A DNA stretch of 64,000 bases from Cytobacillus massiliigabonensis (GTDB lineage Bacteria; Bacillota; Bacilli; Bacillales; Cytobacillaceae): positions 153,298 to 217,297 of the forward strand of contig NZ_LT904904.1 in the NCBI RefSeq assembly GCF_900199725.1, read 5' to 3'. The position numbers and the translations under genes are program-made. Within the stretch, counting starts at the first letter, position 1. Every line of letters starts with the position of its first letter. Under the pieces are notes generated by a model. That model was not told the DNA's origin. It ran no database searches and was given only the letters and a program-made list of their open reading frames with translations. Positions 44,815 to 53,556 of the stretch are shown here, piece after piece.

Positions 44815-45810
44815 ATGGAGCTTGCAAAAGTTCGTTGGGGAATGATTGGCTGCGGTGATGTAACAGAAGTGAAAAGTGGACCAGCATTCCAAAAAACTTC
44901 AAACTCCGAGCTGGTTGCTGTTATGAGGAGAACAGGAAAGCTAGCAGAAGATTATGCCAAGAGACACAATGTGCGGAAATGGTACGATGATGCAGATGAA
45001 CTTATTAACGATCCAGAGGTCGATGCTGTCTATATCGCAACTCCACCTAGTTCACATAAAGAATATACCATTAAAACGGCTAAGGCAGGGAAACCAGTTT
45101 ATGTAGAAAAGCCAATGGCACTTAATTTTGCAGAATGCAATGAAATGATTGCTGTCTGCAAGGCTGCCGAAGTTCCATTATATGTTGCTTATTACCGGAG
45201 GGCACAGCCTAAATTTATTAAAATTAAAGAGCTGTTAGATAAACATATGATTGGAGATGTTCGTTTCGTATCAACCACACACTATCAAAATGCCGCCGGG
45301 GATGTAAGAAATAAACAAAATCCCCCTTGGAGAATCCAGCCTGAATTGTCTGGTGGGGGGCTATTTTTTGATTTAGGCTGCCACACACTCGATATATTAG
45401 ACTTCTTGCTGGGACCAATAAAAGATGTGCATGGATTTGCTGCAAATCAAGCCGGATACTATCATGCTGAGGATATCGTAACAGGCATTTATCAATTTGA
45501 ATCTGGCATCCATGGTGTTGGAGCTTGGTGTTTTTCAGCTTATGAATCTGTAGATTTAAATGAAATTATCGGCAGTAAAGGGAAAATAACCTTTTCTACA
45601 TTTGGTCATGATCCGGTTCTGCTAACGACAGACAGCGGGATTGAACAATGGGATTTTCCAGCACTCCAACATGTTCATCAGCCCCTTGTAGAAAGAATTG
45701 TAGCAGACTTAACAAAAGGATTTAGTCAAGTCCCAAGCACAGGGGTGACTGGTGCTAGAACATCTTGGGTGATGGATAAAATAGTGGAAAATCGGGGGGA
45801 AATAATATAA
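44815..45810 (+). CDS. Gfo/Idh/MocA-family NAD(P)-dependent oxidoreductase
   Basis: A 331-residue oxidoreductase. The Rossmann nucleotide loop MIGCGDVTEVKSGPAF is near the N-terminus, the conserved VYVEKPMALN carries the EKP motif, and GGGLFFDLGCHTLDILDFLLG holds the usual catalytic histidine region. Members oxidise or reduce hydroxyls of sugars, inositols or dihydrodiols. ATG 44815 is preferred (AAAGGGG ahead); the frame extends back to 44785. It is the last intact gene of the glycoside operon, so it may process an unusual sugar moiety. Confidence 0.85.
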   Translation: MELAKVRWGMIGCGDVTEVKSGPAFQKTSNSELVAVMRRTGKLAEDYAKRHNVRKWYDDADELINDPEVDAVYIATPPSSHKEYTIKTAKAGKPVYVEKPMALNFAECNEMIAVCKAAEVPLYVAYYRRAQPKFIKIKELLDKHMIGDVRFVSTTHYQNAAGDVRNKQNPPWRIQPELSGGGLFFDLGCHTLDILDFLLGPIKDVHGFAANQAGYYHAEDIVTGIYQFESGIHGVGAWCFSAYESVDLNEIIGSKGKITFSTFGHDPVLLTTDSGIEQWDFPALQHVHQPLVERIVADLTKGFSQVPSTGVTGARTSWVMDKIVENRGEII

Positions 45811-45899
45811 ATAAACAGGCTAGAAAAGATATATGGACGGTAAATGCTTTAGCGGGAACACTCATTCATTCATCGGTGTGGTACTTTTGGTGGGATTAA
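45807..45899 (+). pseudogene. Remnant of an MFS transporter gene (N-terminus only)
   Basis: Thirty in-frame codons read INKQARKDIWTVNALAGTLIHSSVWYFWWD and then stop. KDIWTxNALAGTLIHSS resembles the first helix of a sugar-type MFS permease. The expected start codon is ATA (45807), overlapping the oxidoreductase stop as an operon gene would, with GGGGGGA just before. It looks like a decayed operon gene. The remaining 45900-45964 shows nothing. Confidence 0.4.
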
Positions 45900-45964
45900 A
45901 TCATCTGAAGGAGCCCCTAGATTGAAGTTACTCCCTTTACACAACGAACTGAAAAGAAATACAA

Positions 45965-46013
45965 AAAAGTCCCCTGTAAGTAGGTTATTCGCATCTACTT
46001 ACAGGGGACTTTT
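45965..46013. terminator. Bidirectional terminator, 19-bp perfect arms
   Basis: AAAAGTCCCCTGTAAGTAG and its perfect complement flank an 11-base loop. A-run and T-run lie at the outer ends, so it stops both the glycoside operon and the opposing yedEF transcript. Confidence 0.9.
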
Positions 46014-46031
46014 CAATATTTAATATGAAAA

Positions 46032-46277
46032 CTATTGAACGACTTTAATATAAAAATAGATATCCTGTCCAAATTTCTCTGGCTCTGCTAGAAGCTGATA
46101 ACCATGTTTGACAGCTTCTTCGGGAACACTTCGAAATGATTGCGGACAATCTGCGATTACTTGGAGGATCTCTCCAATTTTCATTGTTTTTAGCGCATCC
46201 AGCGCATAAATAACAGGATATGGTCAAGGTTCACCGCGAATGTCTAAAGTGTAGTTGACATCTATTATCTGGGACAT
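46032..46277 (-). CDS. yedF: YedF (TusA-like), catalytic Cys codon is TGA: selenoprotein candidate
   Basis: An 81-codon TusA/YedF-family sulfur- or selenium-carrier gene that is intact apart from one in-frame TGA. The product reads LDIRGEP-X-PYPVIYALDALKTMK, where E. coli YedF has GEPCPYP; X is codon 18 (plus 46224-46226, TGA), precisely the catalytic cysteine. The rest (GEILQVIADCPQSF, HGYQLLAEPEKFG) matches YedF to the end. ATG 46277 has GAGGAGGT ahead, three bases after the yedE stop. Either selenocysteine is inserted, supported by the hairpin at 46190-46209, or a nonsense mutation hit the active-site codon. Whether the genome has selABCD cannot be seen here. Confidence 0.65.
46190..46209 (-). 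promoter_or_regulatory. SECIS-like hairpin downstream of the TGA codon
   Basis: On the minus strand, 15 nt after the TGA, TTA-[T]-GCGC-TGGAT-GCGC-TAA folds into a seven-bp stem with a bulged U and a five-base apical loop, UGGAU. The loop starts 23 nt after UGA with G in its second position, within the usual bacterial SECIS spacing. E. coli fdhF has the same layout of bulged U and G-containing loop. Confidence 0.5.
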
Positions 46278-46280
46278 GAA

Positions 46281-47510
46281 TCATACCTCCTCGGTAGCGT
46301 GAGAAATCCGTTCCGTTTTTTGCTGTTTGATTCCTGTTCCATAACGGAATCGCTTTTCCCACCAATTTGAGAATAAAAGCCAGGCAGCCAGCATGGCCAT
46401 TGTTCCAAATAAGGCGCCCATCGGTCCCCATTGTTCCATTAAGTTTACTTTCGGCCAATTTTCCACAAGGGCATGGTAAATGCCGAGATGATCCCAGCCA
46501 TAGGCAAGCACGGTCGCTCCAATAATATTACCTGCACCTACTACCCAGTATAGCAATTGACCTTCCATTGCCCGATACATCATTCCAGTTTCACAGCCAC
46601 CTGCAAGTACAATGCCAAATCCAAAGAGGAGGCCGCCGATCGCCGTGCTGGGAGCAGCTACTTTGATAAGGGCAATAGAACCGCTTTGAATATAGAAAAA
46701 TGTAATGACAACACTGATCATCATTCCAACTGCAATTGCTTTTGACATGACTGCACGGCCGCTGATCCATAAATCACGGAAAGCAGAAGTGAAACAAATT
46801 TGCCCGCGTTCAATGAGTATACCAAACAAGGCTCCTGCGATACAAGCAACCGCAAGAAGGGTCTTGCCAATTGCGAAAAAGTAAAAAATGATTGCTAGAT
46901 ATAGAATGGCAAATATAAGACCAAGGATGGGCTGGATATTCCTTTTTGAGGTGTTCTTTTTTCCACCTGGGCTTATCCGGCCTTTTATCATAGTTGGCTT
47001 TCCTCGCCACCATTTCGTATTTACAACTTTGACGCCAAAGTAGGTTCCGATGGCTGTGGTCACCATAAAGATCCATGCATGGAACGAGAATTGGGGTACA
47101 CCTGTGAAAAAGGCAGCTAAATTGCATCCAAGAGCAAGCCGTGCACCAAACCCTGCAATGATTCCCCCAATGAATCCTTGGAGTAATCTCCTCTTTTGTT
47201 TCGGTACGCGGATTTTAAAGCTGCTGCTTAACAAAATTGTAATCATTGCGCCAACAAGCATCCCAATGACAATCCAGCCATCTGTTCTGCTAATTGGATT
47301 TCCTTCGAGACCCACTAGCTGGAAATACGCCCATTGCGACACATCCATTCCAAACCATTCTAGAATATGCCCGCCGAACCTCGTAAACTCACCAGTAACG
47401 GCCCAAACTGTACCAGTAATCCCAAAATACAAAGCACTGACCAGACCTGCAATACCAATGGCGATGTATGGGTTCCAATACTCTTTGAAGACTTTTTTAT
47501 AAAGATTCAT
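46281..47510 (-). CDS. yedE: YedE/FdhT-type membrane transporter
   Basis: A 409-residue polytopic membrane protein of the YeeE/YedE family. It follows E. coli YedE nearly throughout: AGLVSALYFGITGTVWAVTGEFTRFGGHIL, GFIGGIIAGFGARLALGCNLAAFFTGVPQFSFHAW, LIERGQICFTSAFRDLWISGRAVMSKAIAVGM and FGFGIVLAGGCETGMMYRAMEGQ. The conserved cysteines in GCN, QICF and GGCET are probably the thiosulfate or reduced-selenium contacts. It is encoded directly upstream of yedF, a conserved pair. Relatives import thiosulfate (YeeE) or are linked to selenium metabolism. Confidence 0.88.
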   Translation of the reverse strand: MNLYKKVFKEYWNPYIAIGIAGLVSALYFGITGTVWAVTGEFTRFGGHILEWFGMDVSQWAYFQLVGLEGNPISRTDGWIVIGMLVGAMITILLSSSFKIRVPKQKRRLLQGFIGGIIAGFGARLALGCNLAAFFTGVPQFSFHAWIFMVTTAIGTYFGVKVVNTKWWRGKPTMIKGRISPGGKKNTSKRNIQPILGLIFAILYLAIIFYFFAIGKTLLAVACIAGALFGILIERGQICFTSAFRDLWISGRAVMSKAIAVGMMISVVITFFYIQSGSIALIKVAAPSTAIGGLLFGFGIVLAGGCETGMMYRAMEGQLLYWVVGAGNIIGATVLAYGWDHLGIYHALVENWPKVNLMEQWGPMGALFGTMAMLAAWLLFSNWWEKRFRYGTGIKQQKTERISHATEEV

Positions 47511-47814
47511 GGAATGTAACTCTCCCTTTTATAGCAACTAAAGAAACAGTCCTTCAGATACACACAATGAGAACGCTCTCTAGAATATTTCTAAAATAAT
47601 TGTGCAGAAAAAAATGCCTAGGTGGTTTCCAGGCATACTTACTCTTTAATTTAACTATTTTTATGTTATAAGGCAATTCAATTTATCGATAAGTTAGATT
47701 GATAGCAATCGTAATTTTGAATATGAAGAACTGGATTTCTTGCTGATCCGTAATAAATAAATAAGCTAGATAGAACATATCAGTTATGACATGTCCCATC
47801 TAGCTTGAAATCTA
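47511..47814 (-). terminator. Gap between ahpF and yedE with two hairpins
   Basis: AAGCTAGAT...ATCTAGCTT with inner ACAT/ATGT forms a hairpin at about 47762-47805, just after ahpF. A second hairpin at 47610-47634 (ATGCC-GG/CC-GGCAT) is followed on the minus strand by seven T residues and is the better terminator for ahpCF. The rest of the gap shows nothing I recognise. Confidence 0.6.
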
Positions 47815-49344
47815 TTAATTTCGGATTAGATAATCAAATGCGCCTAAGGCTGCAGTTGCACCTGATCCCATAGAAATAATGATTTGCTTATAGGCACTAT
47901 CAGTACAGTCGCCTGCAGCAAACACGCCAGGAATATTCGTTGCTCCACGCTTGTCTACAATGATCTCACCGGTTCTAGTGCGGTCAACCGCATCGCCTAA
48001 CCATTCAGTACTTGGAACAAGACCGATTTGAACAAACACACCTTGCAGTTCAACATGATGCTCCTCTTCTGTTGCACGGTCAATGTAAGTAATGCCGTTC
48101 ACTTTATCGGTACCAGTAATTTCTTTTGTTTGTGCATTTTTAATGACCGTTACATTCGGCAGGCTGTAAAGGCGTTCCTGCAATACAGAATCGGCTTTAA
48201 GCTCAGGTGCGAATTCAATAACAGTCACATGTTTTACAATGCCTGCAAGATCAATGGCAGCCTCGATGCCTGAGTTGCCGCCGCCAATAACAGCAACATG
48301 TTTTCCTTCAAACAATGGGCCATCACAATGCGGGCAGTAAGCCACACCTTTGTTCTTAAATTCAGCTTCACCTGGGACGCCAACATTGCGCCAGCGAGCA
48401 CCTGTTGAAAGGATGACTGCTTTACTTTTTAGAACAGCACCGCTTTCTAGTTCTACTTCTATAAGGTCTTTCTTTTCTAAACGTTTTGCACGCTGTAAAT
48501 TCATGACATCAATGTCATATTCTTTTACATGTTCTTCAAGGCTTGCAGCAAGCTTAGGACCTTCAGTGTATTTAACACTAATGAAGTTTTCAATGCCAAG
48601 CGTATCCATAATCTGGCCGCCAAAGCGTTCTGCTACAATACCTGTACGAATGCCTTTACGTGCTGCGTAAACTGCTGCGCTAGCACCGGATGGGCCGCCG
48701 CCGATAACAAGTACATCAAATGGATCCTTGTCAGAAAGCTCTGAAGGGTCTGGAGTGCTTCCCATTTTCGCAAGAATTTCTTCCAATGTCATACGGCCGC
48801 TGCCAAAGGCTTCTCCATTTAATAAAACAGTTGGTACTGCCATTACGTTCTTGCTTTCTACTTCTTCTTTGAAAGCTGCACCGTCAATCATTGTATGTGT
48901 AATGCCAGGGTTAAGAACACTCATTACGTTCAGTGCTTGTACAACATCAGGACAGTTGTGGCAGCTTAAGCTAACGTATGTTTCAAAGTGGTAATCCCCT
49001 TTAATGCCTTTTACTTGATCGATTACTTTCTGATCAACCTTTGGAGCTCTTCCGCTTACCTGCAGTAAAGCCAACACTAGGGAAGTGAATTCATGTCCAA
49101 GCGGAATCCCAGCAAACGTGACCCCAGTGTCCTCGCCAATGCGATTAACACTGAAGCTAGGTGTTCTTTCTAATGTTGTATTCTCAACCTTAATTTTAGA
49201 GGACATCGTTGCAAGCTCATCAACTAAAGCTAACATGTCTTTTGATAATTCATCCGTTCCTGCACTCACTTTGAGCAGGATATCGTTTTCCAGCAATTGA
49301 AGATATTGATCAAGTTGTGCTTTAATATCAGCTTCTAGTATCAT
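47815..49344 (-). CDS. ahpF: Alkyl hydroperoxide reductase subunit F
   Basis: A 509-residue flavoprotein disulfide reductase. The N-terminal about 200 residues are the tandem thioredoxin-fold domain with the redox pair Cys128/Cys131 (SCHNCPD). The C-terminal part is a thioredoxin reductase-like unit with FAD loop GGGPSGASAAVYAARKG, the active disulfide CPHC (near residue 340) and the NAD(P)H loop VIGGGNSGIEAAID. It shuttles electrons from NADH to AhpC. It lies 13 bases downstream of ahpC in the same operon. Confidence 0.95.
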   Translation of the reverse strand: MILEADIKAQLDQYLQLLENDILLKVSAGTDELSKDMLALVDELATMSSKIKVENTTLERTPSFSVNRIGEDTGVTFAGIPLGHEFTSLVLALLQVSGRAPKVDQKVIDQVKGIKGDYHFETYVSLSCHNCPDVVQALNVMSVLNPGITHTMIDGAAFKEEVESKNVMAVPTVLLNGEAFGSGRMTLEEILAKMGSTPDPSELSDKDPFDVLVIGGGPSGASAAVYAARKGIRTGIVAERFGGQIMDTLGIENFISVKYTEGPKLAASLEEHVKEYDIDVMNLQRAKRLEKKDLIEVELESGAVLKSKAVILSTGARWRNVGVPGEAEFKNKGVAYCPHCDGPLFEGKHVAVIGGGNSGIEAAIDLAGIVKHVTVIEFAPELKADSVLQERLYSLPNVTVIKNAQTKEITGTDKVNGITYIDRATEEEHHVELQGVFVQIGLVPSTEWLGDAVDRTRTGEIIVDKRGATNIPGVFAAGDCTDSAYKQIIISMGSGATAALGAFDYLIRN

Positions 49345-49357
49345 TTGTATCTTCTCC

Positions 49358-49921
49358 TTAAATTTTGCCTACAAGGTCAAGGCTTGGCTTAAGCGTTGCT
49401 GCGCCTTCCTTCCATTTTGCCGGGCAAACTTCACCTGGATTGTTGCGAACATATTGTGCTGCTTTAATTTTGTTAATTAGTGTACTAGCGTCACGGCCAA
49501 TGCCATCTGCATTAATTTCAACAGCTTGGATGACACCATCTGGATCGATGATGAATGTACCGCGATCTGCTTGTCCTAGTTCTTCAACTAAAACATCAAA
49601 GTTGCGTGAAATTACATGTGCTGGGTCGCCAATCATTGTATAAGTGATTTTGCCGATTGCTTCTGAAGAATCGTGCCATGCTTTATGTGTAAAGTGAGAA
49701 TCTCTAGAAACAGAGAATACTTCAACTCCTAGTTCTTGAAGTGCTGGGTATTGTTCTTGAAGATCTTCAAGCTCAGTTGGGCATACAAATGTAAAGTCTG
49801 CTGGATAAAAACAAACAACACTCCACTGACCTTTGAAATCTGCTTCAGAAACCTCGAAAAATTCTCCATTTCTATATGCGTGTGCGTTAAATGGTTTAAC
49901 CTCTGTTCCGATAAGTGACAT
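49358..49921 (-). CDS. ahpC: Alkyl hydroperoxide reductase subunit C (peroxiredoxin)
   Basis: A 187-residue typical 2-Cys peroxiredoxin. The peroxidatic cysteine (Cys47) is in [18 protein letters not shown], and the resolving cysteine in GEVCPAKW near the C-terminus. Length and motifs match AhpC of Bacillus. It reduces hydrogen peroxide and organic hydroperoxides, and is regenerated by AhpF. The start ATG 49921 has TAGGAGG ahead. The upstream promoter carries a PerR-like box, as known for this operon. Confidence 0.96.
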   Translation of the reverse strand: MSLIGTEVKPFNAHAYRNGEFFEVSEADFKGQWSVVCFYPADFTFVCPTELEDLQEQYPALQELGVEVFSVSRDSHFTHKAWHDSSEAIGKITYTMIGDPAHVISRNFDVLVEELGQADRGTFIIDPDGVIQAVEINADGIGRDASTLINKIKAAQYVRNNPGEVCPAKWKEGAATLKPSLDLVGKI

Positions 49922-50014
49922 AATAAATTCCTCCTAAAGTTTGTATTAAAATTATAGATAGGTTGTTCATTGGGTACTGAGAAAAGTTATCTATCTATAA
50001 CAATTTCTTGTTTA

Positions 50015-50050
50015 TATTAATTATTATATAGGCTTAATTATTAATGTCAA
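50015..50050 (-). promoter_or_regulatory. ahpCF promoter with PerR-like box
   Basis: On the minus strand TTGACA (50050-50045) and TATAAT (50028-50023) are both perfect, with a 16-bp spacer. A 15-bp element at 50029-50015 matches the PerR consensus TTATAAT-N-ATTATAA at about 12 of 14 positions and overlaps the -10, the place for peroxide-sensitive repression. The rest of 49922-50262 shows no other recognisable element. Confidence 0.7.
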
Positions 50051-50262
50051 CATAAATGCAATAATTATTTTAATTAAATAGTAATTTTATAACTAAAATA
50101 CTTATTTACTCTGATCTTTTCTACCGATATGCAAGGGGAAAATGATTGCAAAATACAATATTCCATTCTCATTTAGCTAAGAAGCTGGTAAATGGATGAC
50201 GTTTCCATTCTACTTCAGTATAATTCAACTATAAGAAGAACGAGTAGGGCGGTGAGAGCAGG

Positions 50263-51186
50263 ATGAAGAAGATAACCGTTGAAAAATTGGTTCGTGAGTT
50301 TGCTTTGAAAGTAGTAGCTGGTCATAGTGAGCTTCAAAAAGTAATTACACAGTCACGGGTGCATCGTCCAGGCTTGGAATTTGTAGGCCATTTTGATTTT
50401 TTTCCGACTGAACGAGTTCAAATTCTAGGGAAAAAGGAAATTACTTATTTACATAAGTTAAGTAAAGAGGAGCGTAAAATCCGAATCGGGAACATTGTTC
50501 ATTATCATCCTCCATGCTTTATTGTCACGGCAGGTGAAGAAGACCTTACCTACTTAACTCATCATTGCCTCGAACAAGGGATTCCTTTGTTAGTGGCAAA
50601 AAGATCTGAGACAACTTCAGAGTTTATTACTAGATTAGATGCGTATTTAGTAAAGGAATTAGCTCCGGAAATTGCCGTACATGGCGTTTGTATGAACGTC
50701 TCGGGCATTGGAATCTTGCTTCGCGGGAACTCGGGAGTAGGGAAAAGTGAAACGGCACACACATTAATTCGCCGTGGACATCGTCTTGTTGCTGATGACA
50801 TCGTTGTCCTAAAGAAGCTAAGCCCCCAAACAATCTTAGGCACGCATGATGAAAAAACGAAGGAATTTTTGGCTCTTCGAAGTATTGGTCTGCTTAATGT
50901 AGTTCGTTTGTATGGGCGTAAGGCATTTCAAGATGAGACACGTATCGCTCTTGATATTCATTTGACGAAATGGGAGAAAGATGCCCTTTATAACGATTTG
51001 GATCAGAAATTTCATTATACAGATTATATGGGGGTTAGAATTCCTTCTATTGAAATCCAGCTGCAGCCTGGAAGGGATGTGGCGGGGTTAATTGAGGCAG
51101 CTGCAAATAACTGGTATTTGAAGCAGCAAGGATATAGTGCAGCAGAGGAGTTCATGAGCAGAGTTAGGGCGGATAACTCCGAATAA
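50263..51186 (+). CDS. hprK: HPr kinase/phosphorylase, divergent stand-alone paralogue
   Basis: A 307-residue HprK. The C-terminal kinase core has the P-loop RGNSGVGKSETAH (about 154-166), the basic active-site HRLVADD, and a K3-loop-like region ending LQPGRDVAGLIEAAANN. The N-terminal DRTGG-fold domain includes HG at about 140. The usual signature RGLGIINV reads RSIGLLNV, a departure from canonical enzymes. It is not next to lgt or ppaX, which normally follow hprK in Bacillus, so it may be a second copy. The family phosphorylates HPr Ser46 and so controls carbon catabolite repression; activity of this variant is not certain. Confidence 0.85.
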   Translation: MKKITVEKLVREFALKVVAGHSELQKVITQSRVHRPGLEFVGHFDFFPTERVQILGKKEITYLHKLSKEERKIRIGNIVHYHPPCFIVTAGEEDLTYLTHHCLEQGIPLLVAKRSETTSEFITRLDAYLVKELAPEIAVHGVCMNVSGIGILLRGNSGVGKSETAHTLIRRGHRLVADDIVVLKKLSPQTILGTHDEKTKEFLALRSIGLLNVVRLYGRKAFQDETRIALDIHLTKWEKDALYNDLDQKFHYTDYMGVRIPSIEIQLQPGRDVAGLIEAAANNWYLKQQGYSAAEEFMSRVRADNSE

Positions 51187-51319
51187 TGATGAACATGAAT
51201 CTGTGCTGATTTATTGAGGATGTGATTCGGGGTTACTTTTTTCAATACTGAAGAAAGCCTTCAATTGTCAATCTTAAATGGCGGAAGTGCCTTATTATCA
51301 AAAGGTGGCTTCTGTATAA

Positions 51320-51348
51320 AAAAGAGTGGGGATCAGGCCCCCACTTTT
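51320..51348. terminator. Terminator between hprK and the TSUP gene
   Basis: GTGGGG (51326-51331) pairs with CCCCAC (51339-51344), extended by AAAG/CTTT to about ten pairs. It overlaps the stop codon of the minus-strand gene and has T-runs in both directions. Confidence 0.75.
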
Positions 51349-52109
51349 AGCATAACCAGCATGTAAACGGAAGAGAGGATGGTTATGACAGCAATCATTA
51401 TTTTTAAATGATGAATAGGTACTTTACTTGCGAGGCGAGCACCGGTGAGTATTCCAATAATTGTCCCAAGTAAACTAGCAATAATTAACGTAGAGGTGGT
51501 TTCCATATTGGCGTGGGCAAAGTAGCCAAATATGGATGGGATGGCAATGACTACGGAATTTAATAGGCTCACCCCAACTGCCACCCGAATATGGACTCCA
51601 AGGCTAACTAGTAATGGGACTAATAAAATTGGACCGCCTGCACCTGTTAGCGCGCAAATAGCCGCTGTTAGGAATCCAAGCAGAATAACAATAAATGATT
51701 GATTTAATAGAATAGATTGCTTTGTAATCGTATTTTCATTGTTTTTCTTAAATAGAATAGATAATCCAGCTAGCAGAATAAATAGATAGAGAAGAAGTTC
51801 TGCCAGGAAATCAGAAATCAACACATTGATTTGCACACCTAGAAACGCTCCTGGAAGGCTTCCGATGCTCAGGAATATGGCAAGTTTCAAATCCATGTTT
51901 TTGGATTTCCAATAGGAATAGGCCCCAATTATGCCTGAAACAGCAAAGGATAGGAAGCTTAGTGCAAGAGAATCATGCACAGGCATCCCTAAAAAACCTA
52001 CATAAATTAAAGGGAGCAGAAATCCGGAAATTCCTGACATTCCTAGTAAAACACCGATAATTAAATTGGAACATATGACAATGCTAAAAAGAAATAAGTT
52101 TGTGAACAT
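51333..52109 (-). CDS. TSUP-family permease (TauE/SafE)
   Basis: A 258-residue membrane protein with about eight helices, of the sulfite exporter TauE/SafE family. The duplicated family motifs are visible: GVLLGMSGISGFLLPLIYVGFLGMPVHDSLALSFLSFAVSG and ICALTGAGGPILLVPLLVSLGVHIRVAVGVSLLNS. Substrates in the family are organosulfonates, sulfite and small organic acids. It is the last gene of the riboswitch-controlled operon, 46 bases after the amidohydrolase, so its real cargo may be a purine breakdown product. Confidence 0.82.
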   Translation of the reverse strand: MFTNLFLFSIVICSNLIIGVLLGMSGISGFLLPLIYVGFLGMPVHDSLALSFLSFAVSGIIGAYSYWKSKNMDLKLAIFLSIGSLPGAFLGVQINVLISDFLAELLLYLFILLAGLSILFKKNNENTITKQSILLNQSFIVILLGFLTAAICALTGAGGPILLVPLLVSLGVHIRVAVGVSLLNSVVIAIPSIFGYFAHANMETTSTLIIASLLGTIIGILTGARLASKVPIHHLKIMIAVITILSSVYMLVMLKVGA

Positions 52110-52154
52110 GTATAAGACCTCAATTATTATTCACCCTAAACAATGAAGACAGGG

Positions 52155-53504
52155 TTAGATGTTTGCTCGTATAGAAAGCTCCTTCATGGCAAGCTTGCTT
52201 TCATATTTTATTTTTTCTTCATCCATTGTCAGCACTTCTCTGTTTTTCATTAATATTTTTCCATCAACTATACAATCCGTTATATCATTACTATTAACAG
52301 ATTCAATGAGGGTGTTTAACAAATGATGAGTGGGCTGAATATGGGGCTGATCAATGTTAATTAAGACCATGTCCGCCTTTTTGCCAACTTCCAGTGTTCC
52401 TAACTGATGCTCCTTGAACATGGCTTTAGCTCCGCCTAATGTTGCCATTTCTATAATGTTTTTGGAGGGCATTGCTGCAGGATCAAAGATCGGTACTCCC
52501 CAAAAAGCTCGTACGAGGGATTTAAATACCTTCATCTGGTCAAATAAGCTCAATCCGGAATGACCGGCTCCGTCTGTTCCTAAGCCAACACCTATTCCTT
52601 TTTGCAGTAGGCTAGGTGTTTTAGGAATCCCTTTCCCTGAATTACTGATTGGACAGTGAACCACCTTACTGTTGTGTGCTTTGATAATATCCATTTCGTT
52701 TTCGGAAAGAAGAATACTATGGGCACCTAGGAAGTTTTGATCCAGGACACCTAAAGATTCAAGATATTCAAATGGGCGCATTTTAAAATTTTCTAAGCAA
52801 TAACTGATTTCATTTGTATATTCGTTCATATGGGATTGCACACTTGTGGAGCATTCATTTGCTGCTTCAAAAACTTTCTGGATTAAATCAGGTGTACAAG
52901 TAATAATGGATCTTAGTGAAAACCATACATCCACTCTTCCGTCACCTGCCCCATGAAAATGGTTATACAAATCCAGATTTCTGCGAATATTTTCCTCTGC
53001 CCCCGATTTCATCGTATCAGGAATATCCTTGCCATAATCCATTGTGGAACAAGTAATAACACCTCTTAAACCAGATTCCAAAACAGATTCCGCTGCCTTA
53101 TGCATATGTCTTCCGCCTGCATCGATGAATGCAGTTGTGCCAGACTTAATCATCTCAAGACAGCTTAGCTGAGAACTTATATAAACATCTTTTTCCTGAA
53201 GAGTGCTTTCAAATGGAACCATGATTCGTGTCCAAATCATAGGGTATTCATCGGTGATTCTTCCGCGCAGAAGCTGCTGGCATGTATGAGTATGCGCATC
53301 AATTAGTCCGGGCATGACTAATTTGCCTTTTCCATCGAAGGTTTCGCGTGCTTGATACATATTGGAGAGTGAGGCGGCATTTCCAATATCTACAATGGCT
53401 TTATTCTTAATTACTACGTTTTGGTCATTTAATATGTTAAAATCAGCGGTTAATATGGAACAGTTTTTAATAATTAAATCAGCGTTAAACTCCCTAATCT
53501 CCAT
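52155..53504 (-). CDS. TRZ/ATZ-type amidohydrolase, probable purine deaminase
   Basis: A 449-residue metal-dependent hydrolase of the amidohydrolase superfamily. The metal-binding PGLIDAHTHTCQQLLRG, HMNEYTNE, LGAHSILLSENEMDIIKAHNSKVVHCPISNSGKG and GLGTDGAGHSGLSLFDQM are in the order of guanine deaminase/SsnA/TRZ-ATZ enzymes; single-metal coordination is likely. AAGGAGGACGATT precedes ATG 53504. Its operon is controlled by PurR boxes and a guanine-class riboswitch, so a purine such as guanine, or a derivative, is the best guess for the substrate. Exact specificity cannot be read from the sequence. Confidence 0.85.
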   Translation of the reverse strand: MEIREFNADLIIKNCSILTADFNILNDQNVVIKNKAIVDIGNAASLSNMYQARETFDGKGKLVMPGLIDAHTHTCQQLLRGRITDEYPMIWTRIMVPFESTLQEKDVYISSQLSCLEMIKSGTTAFIDAGGRHMHKAAESVLESGLRGVITCSTMDYGKDIPDTMKSGAEENIRRNLDLYNHFHGAGDGRVDVWFSLRSIITCTPDLIQKVFEAANECSTSVQSHMNEYTNEISYCLENFKMRPFEYLESLGVLDQNFLGAHSILLSENEMDIIKAHNSKVVHCPISNSGKGIPKTPSLLQKGIGVGLGTDGAGHSGLSLFDQMKVFKSLVRAFWGVPIFDPAAMPSKNIIEMATLGGAKAMFKEHQLGTLEVGKKADMVLINIDQPHIQPTHHLLNTLIESVNSNDITDCIVDGKILMKNREVLTMDEEKIKYESKLAMKELSIRANI

Positions 53505-53556
53505 AATCGTCCTCCTTAGATGTCTTCGTAAGGGGGGAGTTTCCCCCTTGATTTAT

